Source: Macrostomum hystrix
Taxonomy: Eukaryota > Platyhelminthes > Macrostomidae
Reading direction: 5' to 3'
Length of the DNA stretch: 64,000 nt
Assembly: GCA_950097015.1 (NCBI GenBank)
Contig: CATNEN010000007.1
Location: 5,074,001 to 5,138,000 of the forward strand
Part shown: positions 45,614 through 57,100 of the stretch, in pieces
Position numbering within the stretch: position 1 is the first letter of the stretch
How the letters are laid out: each line of letters begins with the position of its first letter
Made by a program: the position numbers and the translations under genes
The notes under the pieces: generated by a model
Databases searched by the model: none
What the model saw: only the letters and a program-made list of their open reading frames with translations
Told to the model about the DNA's origin: nothing

Positions 45614-45939
45614 TGTTTCGTTCTAACTTCGGATTATAACATGCAAAAAGTGAGCATGTACATCGGTTTATAACATGTTAGATGTTGTGTTAATGCCTAC
45701 TTTAACCTTGAAGTAATCCTAATAGAAAGCCCCTTACTAGCAGTGTAGCAATAAGAAAAATGTCTACTTTTTAACTAGCTAGCTATTAATAATCGGTAAT
45801 ATTAACGATTTATACAGCTCGCTAGGTATATAAATATAATTTCTTGTTATTTCTTTATTTTGCACGCAACATCTAACATGTTATAGATCGATGCAAATGC
45901 GTCCTTTTGCATGTTATATCGCGATGTTAGAACGAAACA
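45614..45939. mobile_element. Nested foldback/MITE inside the MULE element
   Basis: A 76-bp left arm (45614-45689, starting TGTTTCGTTCTAAC and ending in TAACATGTTAGATGTTGTG) is the imperfect reverse complement of 45865-45939 (ending GTTAGAACGAAACA). The 175-bp loop is AT-rich and non-coding. No flanking duplication is obvious, so it could be a MITE insertion or an internal palindrome of the MULE. Confidence 0.75.
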
Positions 45940-46776
45940 GCCCTGCAGTTTTAGTCATCCATGAGTGACTCGATATAAACGCACATAAATATATCACTTG
46001 AGATCAGATAAATCACCGCTGCAAGCATTCTGTCACATGACAAGCAACATGGCTAAAAAAGTCAACTGACTAGGATATGAATATGAGTTATTCCTTGCTT
46101 TCCGCTGACAAGTTTATTTAGGCATATCACACAAATGTATTCGGCTTTAGAAGTGATGATAGATTTATTACCTGACCATTTAATATTTTAATATTTTCTC
46201 AATAGGTGTATTGAGAATCAATTGTCTGGGCGTTGCTGGGGCCTATTGTTTGCGAGTTGAGACTCAATGCTCCGCTTTCTATTGTTCTCTTTTACTACTG
46301 GTTTTGTTTACCACATGGAGCTGCCTGTGCAATGGGTCGCTTGCAGCTAGTTGCGTAGACAGGGATTTCAATTTGAGGTAGGACTTCGGGCCGCACATTC
46401 GCGGCAATGAGAGTGTATGATTTACGACTAATAATACGGGCACATGTTCATAAAATTAGTCAACTAAGACTTAGACAATAGACAAAGTTTATATACACAA
46501 CAGAATGGTGATAATTTGCACAATTTGTGAATGACAGTGTATACGTTTAAAATACGAGCTCAAATTTCAAATTGGCATTCACTTGCAATAAATTATGAGT
46601 ATGCGTCATTAAACAGAGTATAGACAGAGTTTAAACAGTTGCGACTAAAAAATACAACTTGAGCAGCACCACTTAGTCTTTGAAAAGTTCATGTTCTTAA
46701 AGCGATAAAAACAAAGCAAAAATATTTAACATCCTCAGTCATTGTGGCATCAGTGAGTAGTTACTCACGAAGTTAG

Positions 46777-48880
46777 TTACTCAGTGGGCAGCTTAACAAA
46801 CTTCGCTGTCAGCTCAGCGCAAAACCGGAGAAGGCGCATAATGTCCTCCTCTTGACGAGCACTGCTATCGAATTTCTGCCATGCCGCCTGAATCTTGGCC
46901 TCGCGGCATCTGTAGACTAGCCTGACTCGTCTTCCAGGCCCGCCAGTAGCTTGCAGCTGTCGAGACTGCAGAACTGCAAGGGCAGCCTGTTGCAATAGGA
47001 GCTCAGCCAAGGCATAGAGATTCAAGTTGCCCTTCCTCGCTCTTCGGTTTAGAGCCATATGCCAGCCCTCCACAGAGTTATTAGTCCGCTCCCTCTTGCC
47101 GTGGACAGAGAGTTCTTCCAGGCTCCACACGCTACTCGACAGCCAGGTCACGTCCACATAGCGGCACAGAGAAACCAGCGCCTCTGTATTCGCTTTGTCG
47201 GCAAGAGCGCCAAAAGCAGTGTAAATGTGTTCGGCTGGGAGGAAGATGAGGGCCATCAGCTGCTTGCAGAACAGTCGCGTGCCCTTATCCACAGCATACG
47301 ATGCAGCAAGGCCGAGCTCTTGAACTTTTCGAAAGATGCTCTGTGCGAAGTGAAAAGAGCAGCCCTGCAGCTCAGCCCTCGGGCAGGTATGATGCAGAGC
47401 CTCCCACATCGCAGCCTCAAAGTCCAATACAGCTTCAGAAGGAGGAACTCCAGCCAGCTCAATTAGCTTTTGCAGAACTTGCAAGTAGTCGTGCTTTGAT
47501 TTTCCTGACATGAGCGCGAAGCACAATGGCACTTGCTTGTGCTTCCCATCCTTCTGAAGAAGTCCATGAACTGAAAAGTAGATAATATTTACAATTTCAT
47601 CCAAATGGAACAAAGCGAAGTGGAGAGAAGAATAGGAGAGAGGGAGACCAGAAGTTTGGTGGTGAATGAGAAAATGGAGTGATAGAGAAATGGGTAGCGG
47701 TGGGGGAGAAAAAAAAGGAGAGAGATAGAGGAGGGAGAGATGAGTTAGGGGTGAGGCTGAGAGGGGTAGAGATAATTTCCAAATGACAAAGAAATGACAA
47801 AACTCAATGACAAAAAGTAACAAACTTACCAGAATATAGTTGCATGAATGGGCTCTTGACGACATAGAATGTTCCATCGAGAAACCACTGCTTTGTGTTG
47901 GCCAGGATTGCAAGCTGCTCGTCTGTTGCGAATATCAGGTGGCGCTTTTGCGTTCTGGCCACAGTCACGTCCGCCTTCAGAAAGTTTGGTGGAAGTGCAT
48001 CCTCCTGCAACTCGAATCGGAGATCTGTTGGATGCTGCGGCCGACTTCCTGCGCGAAATCGGTTGGCGTTTCTAGCGAGCTGTTCCACAGTCGGGGGGTT
48101 GACGCCTAAATCGTCGCGCAGACAATGAGCAATCAAAGCACTTTCGGCTATCGCAGCAGCTGGCTCGAATCGGCATCGCTTTGCCTCGTTTTTTACGTCC
48201 CATTGAAGCTCTCTCTTAAGTCCAGCTGCTTTGTCCGCATGGCAGACATGTGGTCGGCTCACATAAAACGAGCCATCTGCTGTCTGCTTCACAGAACCGT
48301 TGCATGTCAAAGCTTCGCTGCGGACGATACACTTCCAGTAATTGCAGCCAGCTTTTCCTCCATTGCGTCCGAGAATGTAGCCATGGGAAGACACGAGCAA
48401 GTCGCCGCCACGCTTGCTAATTCCAGGCTTCATTTCAAACTGTTCCGGCTCCATCGGTATCTGTACTTCAGCTAAAGGAGCTGGATCAGGAAGAGATCGT
48501 CGCCCAGCGGCATCAGTAGCCGTAGCAGCAGCGGCAGCAGCAGCAGCAGACAGCTCGGCGGCAGCATCAGCAGCAGCAGCACCACCAGACTCGGCAGCAG
48601 ACAGCTCGGCGGCAGTATCAGCAGCAGCAGCACCACCAGACTCGGCAGCAGACAGCTCGGCGGCAGTATCAGCAGCAGCAGCACCACCAGACTCGGCAGC
48701 AGACAGCTCGGCGGCAGTATCAGCAGCAGCAGCACCACCAGACTCGACAGCAGACAGCTCGGCGGCAGTATCAGCAGCAGCAGCACCACCAGACTCGACA
48801 GCAGACAGCTTGGCGGCCGCCTGTTCAAGTTTTTTGTCAGATCGTGATTTTATTAGCAGTCTTATCGATGCAAGGCACAA
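46777..48880 (-). CDS. FLYWCH-MULE transposase
   Basis: Two minus-strand exons, about 48880-47830 and 47570-46777, with an in-phase 259-bp intron (TCTG|GTAAGT, tacttttcag|TT). The 5' exon boundary is uncertain: no ATG opens the frame, so an upstream exon is expected (a PHD exon lies at 49324-49139). Order: Ala/Ser-rich 17-residue repeats (48560-48815); a FLYWCH-like zinc finger (YILGRNGGKAGCNYWKC to HVCH); then the MULE catalytic core with the three expected acidic residues, Asp in LDGTF (47876-47878), Asp in VLDFEAA (47422-47424) and Glu in NNSVEGWH (47068-47070). MQLYSVHGLL spans the exon join. Role: cut-and-paste transposition in the nucleus. The frame is uninterrupted, so the element may be recently active; domestication is less likely given intact ends. 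Confidence 0.9.
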
Positions 48881-49138
48881 GCTTTAATTTTCTGTATATT
48901 AAGCTGTCTCTAGCTGCACAGTAAGTTGGGATTTGCTTTTCTGAAAATCTTTATTTTCTAATCTGGTTCGTGTACTGCAACTTCAAGTTTATGTAGAAAA
49001 CATTATAGATATAAATATGTACAGCAAATAATCTCGCTATTATAATTATAATTATAATAAGTGGTTATGGTAGCTTGAACATGACGTGCACATGAATTCT
49101 ATATTTACATGTGCCATAAAAGTCAATGAGCTACTTAC

Positions 49139-49324
49139 GTTTTTTTCCTCACATCGTGAGCACATCCAGTTGAAGGAAACATTTTTGCTCAATATTTCGC
49201 GATACTCAGTCTGGGTCATATTAATGCCACAGATTCGATGCTGCCATTGATCACACGAATCGCACAGCAAGGCCTGCTGTCGCGTGCTGACTATCTTTTG
49301 ACAGACAAGACAAAAATCTGACAT
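49139..49324 (-). CDS. PHD-type zinc finger exon, probable first exon of the transposase
   Basis: Sixty-two codons from MSDFCLVCQK, ending at a consensus donor (AAC|GTAAGT). Spacing C-x2-C (FCLVC), C-x2-C (LLCDSC), W..H..C (QWQHRIC), W.C..C (NWMCSRC) is a PHD finger. It lies between the right inverted repeat and the transposase on the same strand, so I infer it is spliced to the FLYWCH exon; the best phase-0 acceptor upstream (gaacag|GCGGCC at about 48817) is weak, so the join is not settled. PHD fingers read histone tails and could direct chromatin targeting of the transposase. Confidence 0.7.
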
Positions 49325-49579
49325 TTCGATTATCCAGGCACGCAAATGTGGTGTGCAATGACAATGAGTTGCATACGCTATATATATGTGGTTCAAAGCG
49401 AAAAGATTTTAAATTTGCGCGATATTTTGTCGTTTGATTGATTGTTTTACTGATTTCGGTTGTTCTAAGAATCTAAGTCTCGTTAAACTTGAGTTTCCAG
49501 CAGACGAAAAGTTTAACGCAAAATAGTTTGTTCGTCTGCCCAGCAGACGAACTGGCGGCAGACGAAAAGAGTGGCACCC

Positions 49580-49587
49580 ATCTCATC
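49580..49587. repeat. Right target-site duplication of MULE transposon
   Basis: ATCTCATC, identical to 45006-45013. The following 49588-51145 is AT-rich unique sequence in which I see no gene. Confidence 0.9.
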
Positions 49588-51132
49588 AATTGGATTGGGA
49601 TGAAATTAGCAAATTGATGAATATTTCTCTTTGCATATAATTGTGCTTAGTTTTATGTTTAACACTTATCTACCTTAAGGTATATTTCTGTTTTGGTTAG
49701 CTGTAGTACCTGCAAGATTTTTAATGTGCAGCATGTAATGGCACGAAATAGATTAAGCGTGGTTGCCATTTGAATTGTTTATATAATGAAAAAATAATGA
49801 ACGCAAACTAAAGTCTCATGCAATAATGGAAACAGTGTTAGTTAGTATATCTACTTGACGTTGGGCCTGGTAGGCCTAACAATTAGTGAATTACTATAGT
49901 CAAACCTAACTAGCACTGGTTGGTTAGAATGTGTTTGGAAAGTGGTGTTATATATAATTATTAATATGCCAAACTCTTATAAAATTAAAATTATTATTAA
50001 AAATTCATGAATCATATATTGTTTAAAGGTCCTAATGGGCTGATACAATAGGCCTACTGATACAAGCACAAGATGCCTTGGTCTAACTAGTTTGTACAAT
50101 TTATTTTTATAATTAACTTTTACTTTTTATTTGTAAAAAGTAGGCCTATAGTAAATAATACTACAGTAGAGATAATAAACATTTGTATATATAAATGAAT
50201 AACTGAAAGGGAACATACTGATATGAATACAGAAATTTAATTTATCTGATCATCCTCCTCTAACAAAGCAATGCATTATTGACTACAATAACAAAATATG
50301 CATAATATGCTCTATTGTACAAATTTGGTTTTTCTAATTTTAAACATACTAGTAACAGTAGAATAAATAAATAAAAATATAGACACTGAGCAACACAAGA
50401 CAATCACTACAGAAATTCTTGCCTGGGAGTGGGTCTACAGGACTGAGAAATCAAAGATTCACAAATAACTAAGGCAATCAATAGCTGTACTTTGCACCTT
50501 ATAAACTTGTAGCCTTGTAACTAGCAAACATTTTTAAGTTGTAATTTCTAATTAGTAAAAAATCTAAATATACCTAAACTAAAAGTCCTGAAACATGCAC
50601 TTTTAGAGGTACAATTATAATATCTAAAATATAAAACTAGGACACAAACCATTAAATTTCAAAGTAGAACATACTAACTAGTTCTAGCATAAAGGTTAAT
50701 TAACACTTGATTAAGGTTTATATATTAGATGTACATAGTAGTTGCTTTCAGGTTTTATTGTTTCTGTTGGCAAGGCTGACAAACCTAGCTGTTTTTCTTT
50801 TATGTCTCACCTTATTCTCTATATTCTCCTGTTTTTATTTTCATTTATGATTTAATGTATATAGCTATTTGAAGAAATTTTAATATTTAACAATGTTTTT
50901 AATAGTCTATTTAGATAGCCTAGCTGCGTCTTTCATGTGTATCATTTTACAAAAAATGGATCAAGGAAGTGGGTGATCAATGATAACTTTAATCAGCAAA
51001 GCTCTATTGACATTTAAAAAAACAGTTGAACATTTTCTATTGTTTCATAGTAAGGCCTAAGGGGATTTATATGTATGCCTGTAAGCAATGTCTTTCATTA
51101 GTTTTTTGTTCTTCTTTTTTGATTTATATTGT

Positions 51133-51151
51133 TTTTTTCTTTCATGTTAGT
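51133..51151 (+). promoter_or_regulatory. Splice acceptor at the 5' end of the QARS coding exon
   Basis: A long T-rich tract ending in CATGTTAG (AG at 51149-51150), 46 bases before the start codon. It is either a 5' UTR intron acceptor or a spliced-leader trans-splice site. A two-codon upstream frame (ATG TGC TAA, 51165) lies between it and the start. Confidence 0.6.
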
Positions 51152-51196
51152 CAGGCAATAACAAATGTGCTAAAATTGCAGAGTGGTGCCTCAGTC

Positions 51197-54100
51197 ATGA
51201 CTAGTGAAGCACTGGCTAGCCTGGGCCTGTCAGCCAGCAAAATTGAAGAGACGATAAGAAACAAAGACCTTACAGAGCGCTTAGTGACAATGGTCCGCTG
51301 TGCCAAAGAGCGCTGCGGTGCCAGCGAGTTGACAAAGATCCAGGGTAACCTGCTGTACCACACTGGCACTAAACTGAAGAAGCAGGCGTTCTCAAGCCAC
51401 GAATTCATAGTTAAGCATATCATTAATGGCGATTTAGCCACAGAGGCCCAGGTGACCGCGGCCTGCGAGCACTGCCTCAAGAACATTGGCAGCGGCGATC
51501 TGGCTGCGTTTAGGGCCGCCTGCGGCATCGGCGTTTCCGTCACGCCCGAGGATATTGAGCGAGTCGTTGAAGAGGTCATCAATCAGCACAAGGAGGAGCT
51601 GCTGGCTCAACGCTACGCGTTCGGCTTGAACCGGCTGCTTGGTGAGGCCAGGTGAGATAAGGAGCACCTTTATATTTAGACTCGCTGGGGGATCAGCTTG
51701 TTTTGCTTCTTCCACTGAAAATCACTCCCCTATCTATCTAGAGATTCCTTAGCTTATCTAGAGATTTCTCATCTTATCTAGAGATTCATTATCTTATCTA
51801 GAGATTCCTCATCTTATCTAGAGATTCCTCATCTTATCTAGAGATTCCTTATCTTATCTAGAGATTTATTATCTTATCTAGAGATTCCTCATCTTATCTA
51901 GAGATTCCTTATCTTATCTAGAGATTCCTCATCTTTGTTCTATCTAGAGATCTTGTTCATCTAGAGATTCCTCATCTTATCTAGAGATTTGTTTCATCAT
52001 CTAGAGATTAAATTTCTCTAAAGATTCATCTAAAGATACAAGTCCTCATCTAGAACTTTGATTCCTTGTCTCATCTAGATATCTAATTCCTAATATAGAG
52101 AATTCCTTTTACGTCACACCACTAGAACCACCGTCCATCCGCAGATCTAAACTGAAATTTGCCGACGGCAAGCAGGTGAAGTGCGAATTCGAGGTGCAAA
52201 TTCTTCACCTTTTGGGGCCGAAGACCGACGCTGACAGAGCCGGCGGAGCTAACAACGCTGGCGCCGCGTCATCGGTTGCTAAGCAACAATCAGGCGCTGC
52301 AAGCAAAGGAAAGCCGGCCGCTTCAGCGACTCCGGCTGGTTCTGAGCCGACTGAGTTTCGCGAGGAGACCCGCTCTCTCGCCGACCAGATGATCACTGGA
52401 GACGCGGCGAAATTTCACCGGCCCGGCGAGAACTACCTCACCGACGGATACGTTGTGACGCCCAGGACTCGATTCCTGCTGGCGCGTCACCTTGAGCAGA
52501 CTGGCGGAAAAGTATTCTCCAGATTTCCACCCGAGCCTAACGGCATTCTGCACATTGGCCACGCCAAGGCTATTAATTTTAACTTTGGATACGCTAAGGC
52601 TCATAATGGCCATTGTTATCTCAGGTGAGACTAAATAATTGCTCATTCTCAGTATCCTCTCAGTATCTCTAGCTTGTTGCTCATCGTAACGATCGTTGCC
52701 CATCGTTGATTGGTTAACTACTATTTTGACTTCAGATATGACGACACTAATCCGGAGAAGGAGGAAGAGAAGTTTTTCGTGGCCATTCGCGACATTGTTG
52801 AGTGGCTCGGATACACTCCGTACAAGGTGAGGCCTGTGGTTTTCGGGAATCGGTTGTGTCACTCCCATCCATTCACTGCCTTGTCACTGCCATCCATTCA
52901 CTGCCTTGTCACTGCCATCCATTCACTGCCTTGTCACTCTCATCCATTCACTGCCTTGTCACTCCCATCCATTCACTGCCTTGTCACTGCCATCCATTCA
53001 CTGCATTGTCACTGCCATCCATTCACTGCCTTGTCACTCTCATCCATTCACTGCCTTGTCACTCCCATCCATTCACTGCCTTGTAAATCCCATCCATTCA
53101 CTGCCTTGTCACTCCCATCCATTCACTGCCTTGTCACTGCCATCCATTCACTGCCTTGTCACTCCCATCCATTCACTGCCTTGTCACTGCCATCCATTCA
53201 CTGCCTTGTCACTGCCATCCATTCACTGCCTAGTCAATCCCATCCATTCACTGCCTTGTCACTCCCATCCATTCACTGCCTTGTCACTGCCATCCATTCA
53301 CTGCCTTGTCACTCTCATCCACTCACTGTCTTGTCACTCCCATCCATTCACTGTCTTGTCACTCCCATCCATTCACTGCCTTGTCACTCTCATCCATTCA
53401 CTGCCATCTATTCACTGCCTTGTCACTCCCATCCATTCACTGCCTTGTCACTGCCATCCATTCACTGCCTTGTCACTCTCATCCACTCGCTGTCTTGTCA
53501 CTGCCATCCATTCACTGCCTTGTCACTCTCATCCATTCACTGCCTTGTCACTGCCATCCATTCACTGTCTTGTCACTCTCATCCATTCACTGCCTTGTCA
53601 CTGCCATCCATTCACTGCATTGTCACTCCCATCCATTCACTGCCTTGTCACTCTCATCCATTCACTGCCTTGTCACTGCCATCCATTCACTGTCTTGTCA
53701 CTCTCATCCATTCACTGCCTTGTCACTGCCATCCATTCACTGCATTGTCACTGCCATCCATTCACTGCCTTGTCACTCTCATCCATTCACTGCCTTGTCA
53801 CTGCCATCCATTCACTGTCTTGTCACTCTCATCCATTCACTGCCTTGTCACTGCCATCCATTCACTGTCTTGTCACTCTCATCCATTCACTGCCTTGTCA
53901 CTCCCATCCATTCACTGCCTAGTCAATCCCATCCATTCACTGTGTTATCACTCCCACCCATTCACTGCCTTCTCATCCATTCACTGCCTTCTCATCCACT
54001 CACTGCATTGTCACTCCCATCCATTCACTGCCTTGTCACTGCCATCCATTCACTGCATTGTCACTCCCATCCATTCACTGCCTTGTCACTCCCATCCATT

Positions 54101-57100
54101 CACTGCCTTGTCACTCCCATCCATTCACTGCCTTGTCACTCCCATCCATTCACTGCCTTATCATCCATTCACTGTCTTCTCATCCATTCACTGCCTTCTC
54201 ATCCATTCACTGCCTTCTCATCCATTCACTGCCTTCTCATCCATTCACTGCATTGTCACTCCCATCCATTCATTGCCTTGTCACTCCCATCCACTCACTG
54301 TCTTGTCACTCCCATCCATTCACTGCCTTGTCACTCCACTCCATTCAATGCCTTGTCACTTCCATCCATTCACTGCCTTGTCACTCCACTCCATTCACTG
54401 CCTTGTCACTGCCATCCATTCACTGCCTTGTCACTGCCATCCATTCACTGCCTTGTCACTGCCATCCATTCACTGCCTAGTCAATCCCATCCATTCACTG
54501 CCTTGTCACTCCCATCCATTCACTGCCTTGTCACTGCCATCCATTCACTGCCTTGTCACTCTCATCCACTCACTGTCTTGTCACTCCCATCCATTCACTG
54601 TCTTGTCACTCCCATCCATTCACTGCCTTGTCACTCTCATCCATTCACTGCCATCTATTCACTGCCTTGTCACTCCCATCCATTCACTGCCTTGTCACTG
54701 CCATCCATTCACTGCCTTGTCACTCTCATCCACTCGCTGTCTTGTCACTGCCATCCATTCACTGCCTTGTCACTCTCATCCATTCACTGCCTTGTCACTG
54801 CCATCCATTCACTGTCTTGTCACTCTCATCCATTCACTGCCTTGTCACTGCCATCCATTCACTGCATTGTCACTCCCATCCATTCACTGCCTTGTCACTC
54901 TCATCCATTCACTGCCTTGTCACTGCCATCCATTCACTGTCTTGTCACTCTCATCCATTCACTGCCTTGTCACTGCCATCCATTCACTGCATTGTCACTG
55001 CCATCCATTCACTGCCTTGTCACTCTCATCCATTCACTGCCTTGTCACTGCCATCCATTCACTGTCTTGTCACTCTCATCCATTCACTGCCTTGTCACTG
55101 CCATCCATTCACTGTCTTGTCACTCTCATCCATTCACTGCCTTGTCACTCCCATCCATTCACTGCCTAGTCAATCCCATCCATTCACTGTGTTATCACTC
55201 CCACCCATTCACTGCCTTCTCATCCATTCACTGCCTTCTCATCCACTCACTGCATTGTCACTCCCATCCATTCACTGCCTTGTCACTGCCATCCATTCAC
55301 TGCATTGTCACTCCCATCCATTCACTGCCTTGTCACTCCCATCCATTCACTGCCTTGTCACTCCCATCCATTCACTGCATTGTCACTGCCATCCATTCAC
55401 TGCCTTGTCACTCTCATCCATTCACTGCCTTGTCACTCCACTCCATTCACTGCCTTGTCACTGCCATCCATTCACTGCCTTGTCACTGCCATCCATTCAC
55501 TGCCTTGTCACTGCCATCCATTCACTGCCTTGTCACTCCCATCCATTCACCGCCTTGTCACTGCCATCCATTCAGTGCTTTGTCTCAGATAACATACCCC
55601 ACTTTATTATTCTCTCCCGTGGTATGCTTCTATGAAACGAATGCTAATTAGCAAATACACGGCACGTGCGCACACTCAGGTGACGTACGCATCGGACAAC
55701 TTCGACCAGCTGTACGCCTGGGCCGAGAGCCTGATCCTTCGCGGCCTGGCCTACGTGTGCCACCAGACTGCTGACCAGCTGAAGGGCCACAATCCGCCGC
55801 CATCGCCTTGGCGCGACCGACCCGCCGAGGAGTCGCTGCAGCTGTTCAGGGCGATGCGAGCCGGCTTGTACGCCGAGGGCGAGGCCTGCCTGAGAATGCG
55901 CCTCACAATGGAGGACTCAAAGCAGGATCCGGTGGCTTATCGGATTAAATTTGCCAGGCACCATCGCACTGGCAGCAAGTGGTGCATCTATCCGACCTAT
56001 GACTACACACACTGCCTCTGCGACTCCATTGAGAACATCACTCACTCTTTGTGCACTAAGGTGAGGCATGTCTATTGCAACTGTTTGTCCTCGAACTCTT
56101 GTTTTCCCCTCTATTCCCCTCTATTCCTCATCTCCCTCACTCAACCTGCTCATCTCCCTCACTCGCCCTTCTCACCTCCCTTTCGCCCTACCACCTTCCT
56201 CTCACCCTTCTAATCTCCCTCACTCGTCCTTCCTATCTCCCTCTCCCTATTTTCATCTCCCACTTTCGCCCTACCCATCTCCCTCACTCGCCATTCTCAT
56301 CTTCCTCACTCGCCCTTCTCACCTTCTCTCTCGCCCTTCTACCCTCAATTTTTAAAAAGGAACCCAGTCATGTGACTGGCCTAAGCCGTTCCCAATTGGA
56401 TGCAGGAGTTCCAGAACCGGCGCTCCTCCTACTATTGGCTGTGCAACGCGCTGGATCTCTACTGCCCTGTGCAGTGGGAGTACGGCCGGCTCAACGTGTG
56501 CAACACGGTCATGTCCAAGCGCAAGATCCTCAACCTGGTACAGAAGAAGGCCGTTGCGGACTGGGACGATCCCAGACTCTTCACCCTGACTGCTTTGCGT
56601 CGCCGCGGTGTGCCGCCTGAAGCTGTGAACCTGTTCGCCGCCAAGGTCGGAGTCACCATGGCCTCCGCCTACATCGACCCCAGCCTACTCGACGCCTGCA
56701 CCCGGGAGGTGCTGAACAACCTGGCGCCGCGTTCCATGGTTGTGCTCGATCCGTTGAAGGTCACGATTGTTGAAGGTGCGTCGGCCGCAGCCTCGCTGAC
56801 TGTGCCGGACTTCCCCGCCAGTCCGGAGCGGGGCTCTCACTCTATCGCCAGCTTCTCGGCTTCATCCGGCGTTCTCTACCTGGAGCGGGATGATTTTCGC
56901 GACGGCGGCAAAGCGGCGGCTGGGCCGGGCTTCAAGCGGCTGACGGAGGACCAGCCGGTTGGCTTAAAGCACGCCAATGTGGCCATCGCTGTGCGCCAGG
57001 TTGTCCGGGACAGCGCCGGCCGGGTGTCCGAGCTGCACGTTGCCTGCCTAGCGTTGGACACCCTGCCGGCCAAGCCGAAGTGCTTCGTGCACTGGGTGGC

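Larger units (their letters stand above)
45014..49579. mobile_element. Complete autonomous MULE-type DNA transposon
   Basis: A 4566-bp element. Its ends form inverted repeats: the left end reads ggattccagttctttcgtctgccgcc and onward (45014-45062), and the right end read backwards from 49579 gives gggtgccactcttttcgtctgccgcc. They are nearly identical over about 45 bp, with a 22-bp identical stretch around TTTCGTCTGCCGCCAG. It is flanked by a perfect 8-bp direct repeat, in the usual range for Mutator-like elements. It encodes a FLYWCH/MULE transposase on the minus strand. Both ends carry further inverted copies of TTCGTCTGC. The left 1.7 kb is non-coding and contains a foldback element. Confidence 0.93.

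Noticed and set aside
48414-48887. Ala/Ser-rich plus-strand frame
   Set aside because: It is the antisense of the coding 51-bp repeats of the MULE transposase.
52710-55651. Open frames of 819 and 781 codons
   Set aside because: Only the first 39 codons of the former are real (QARS exon 3); the rest is the intron 3 minisatellite.
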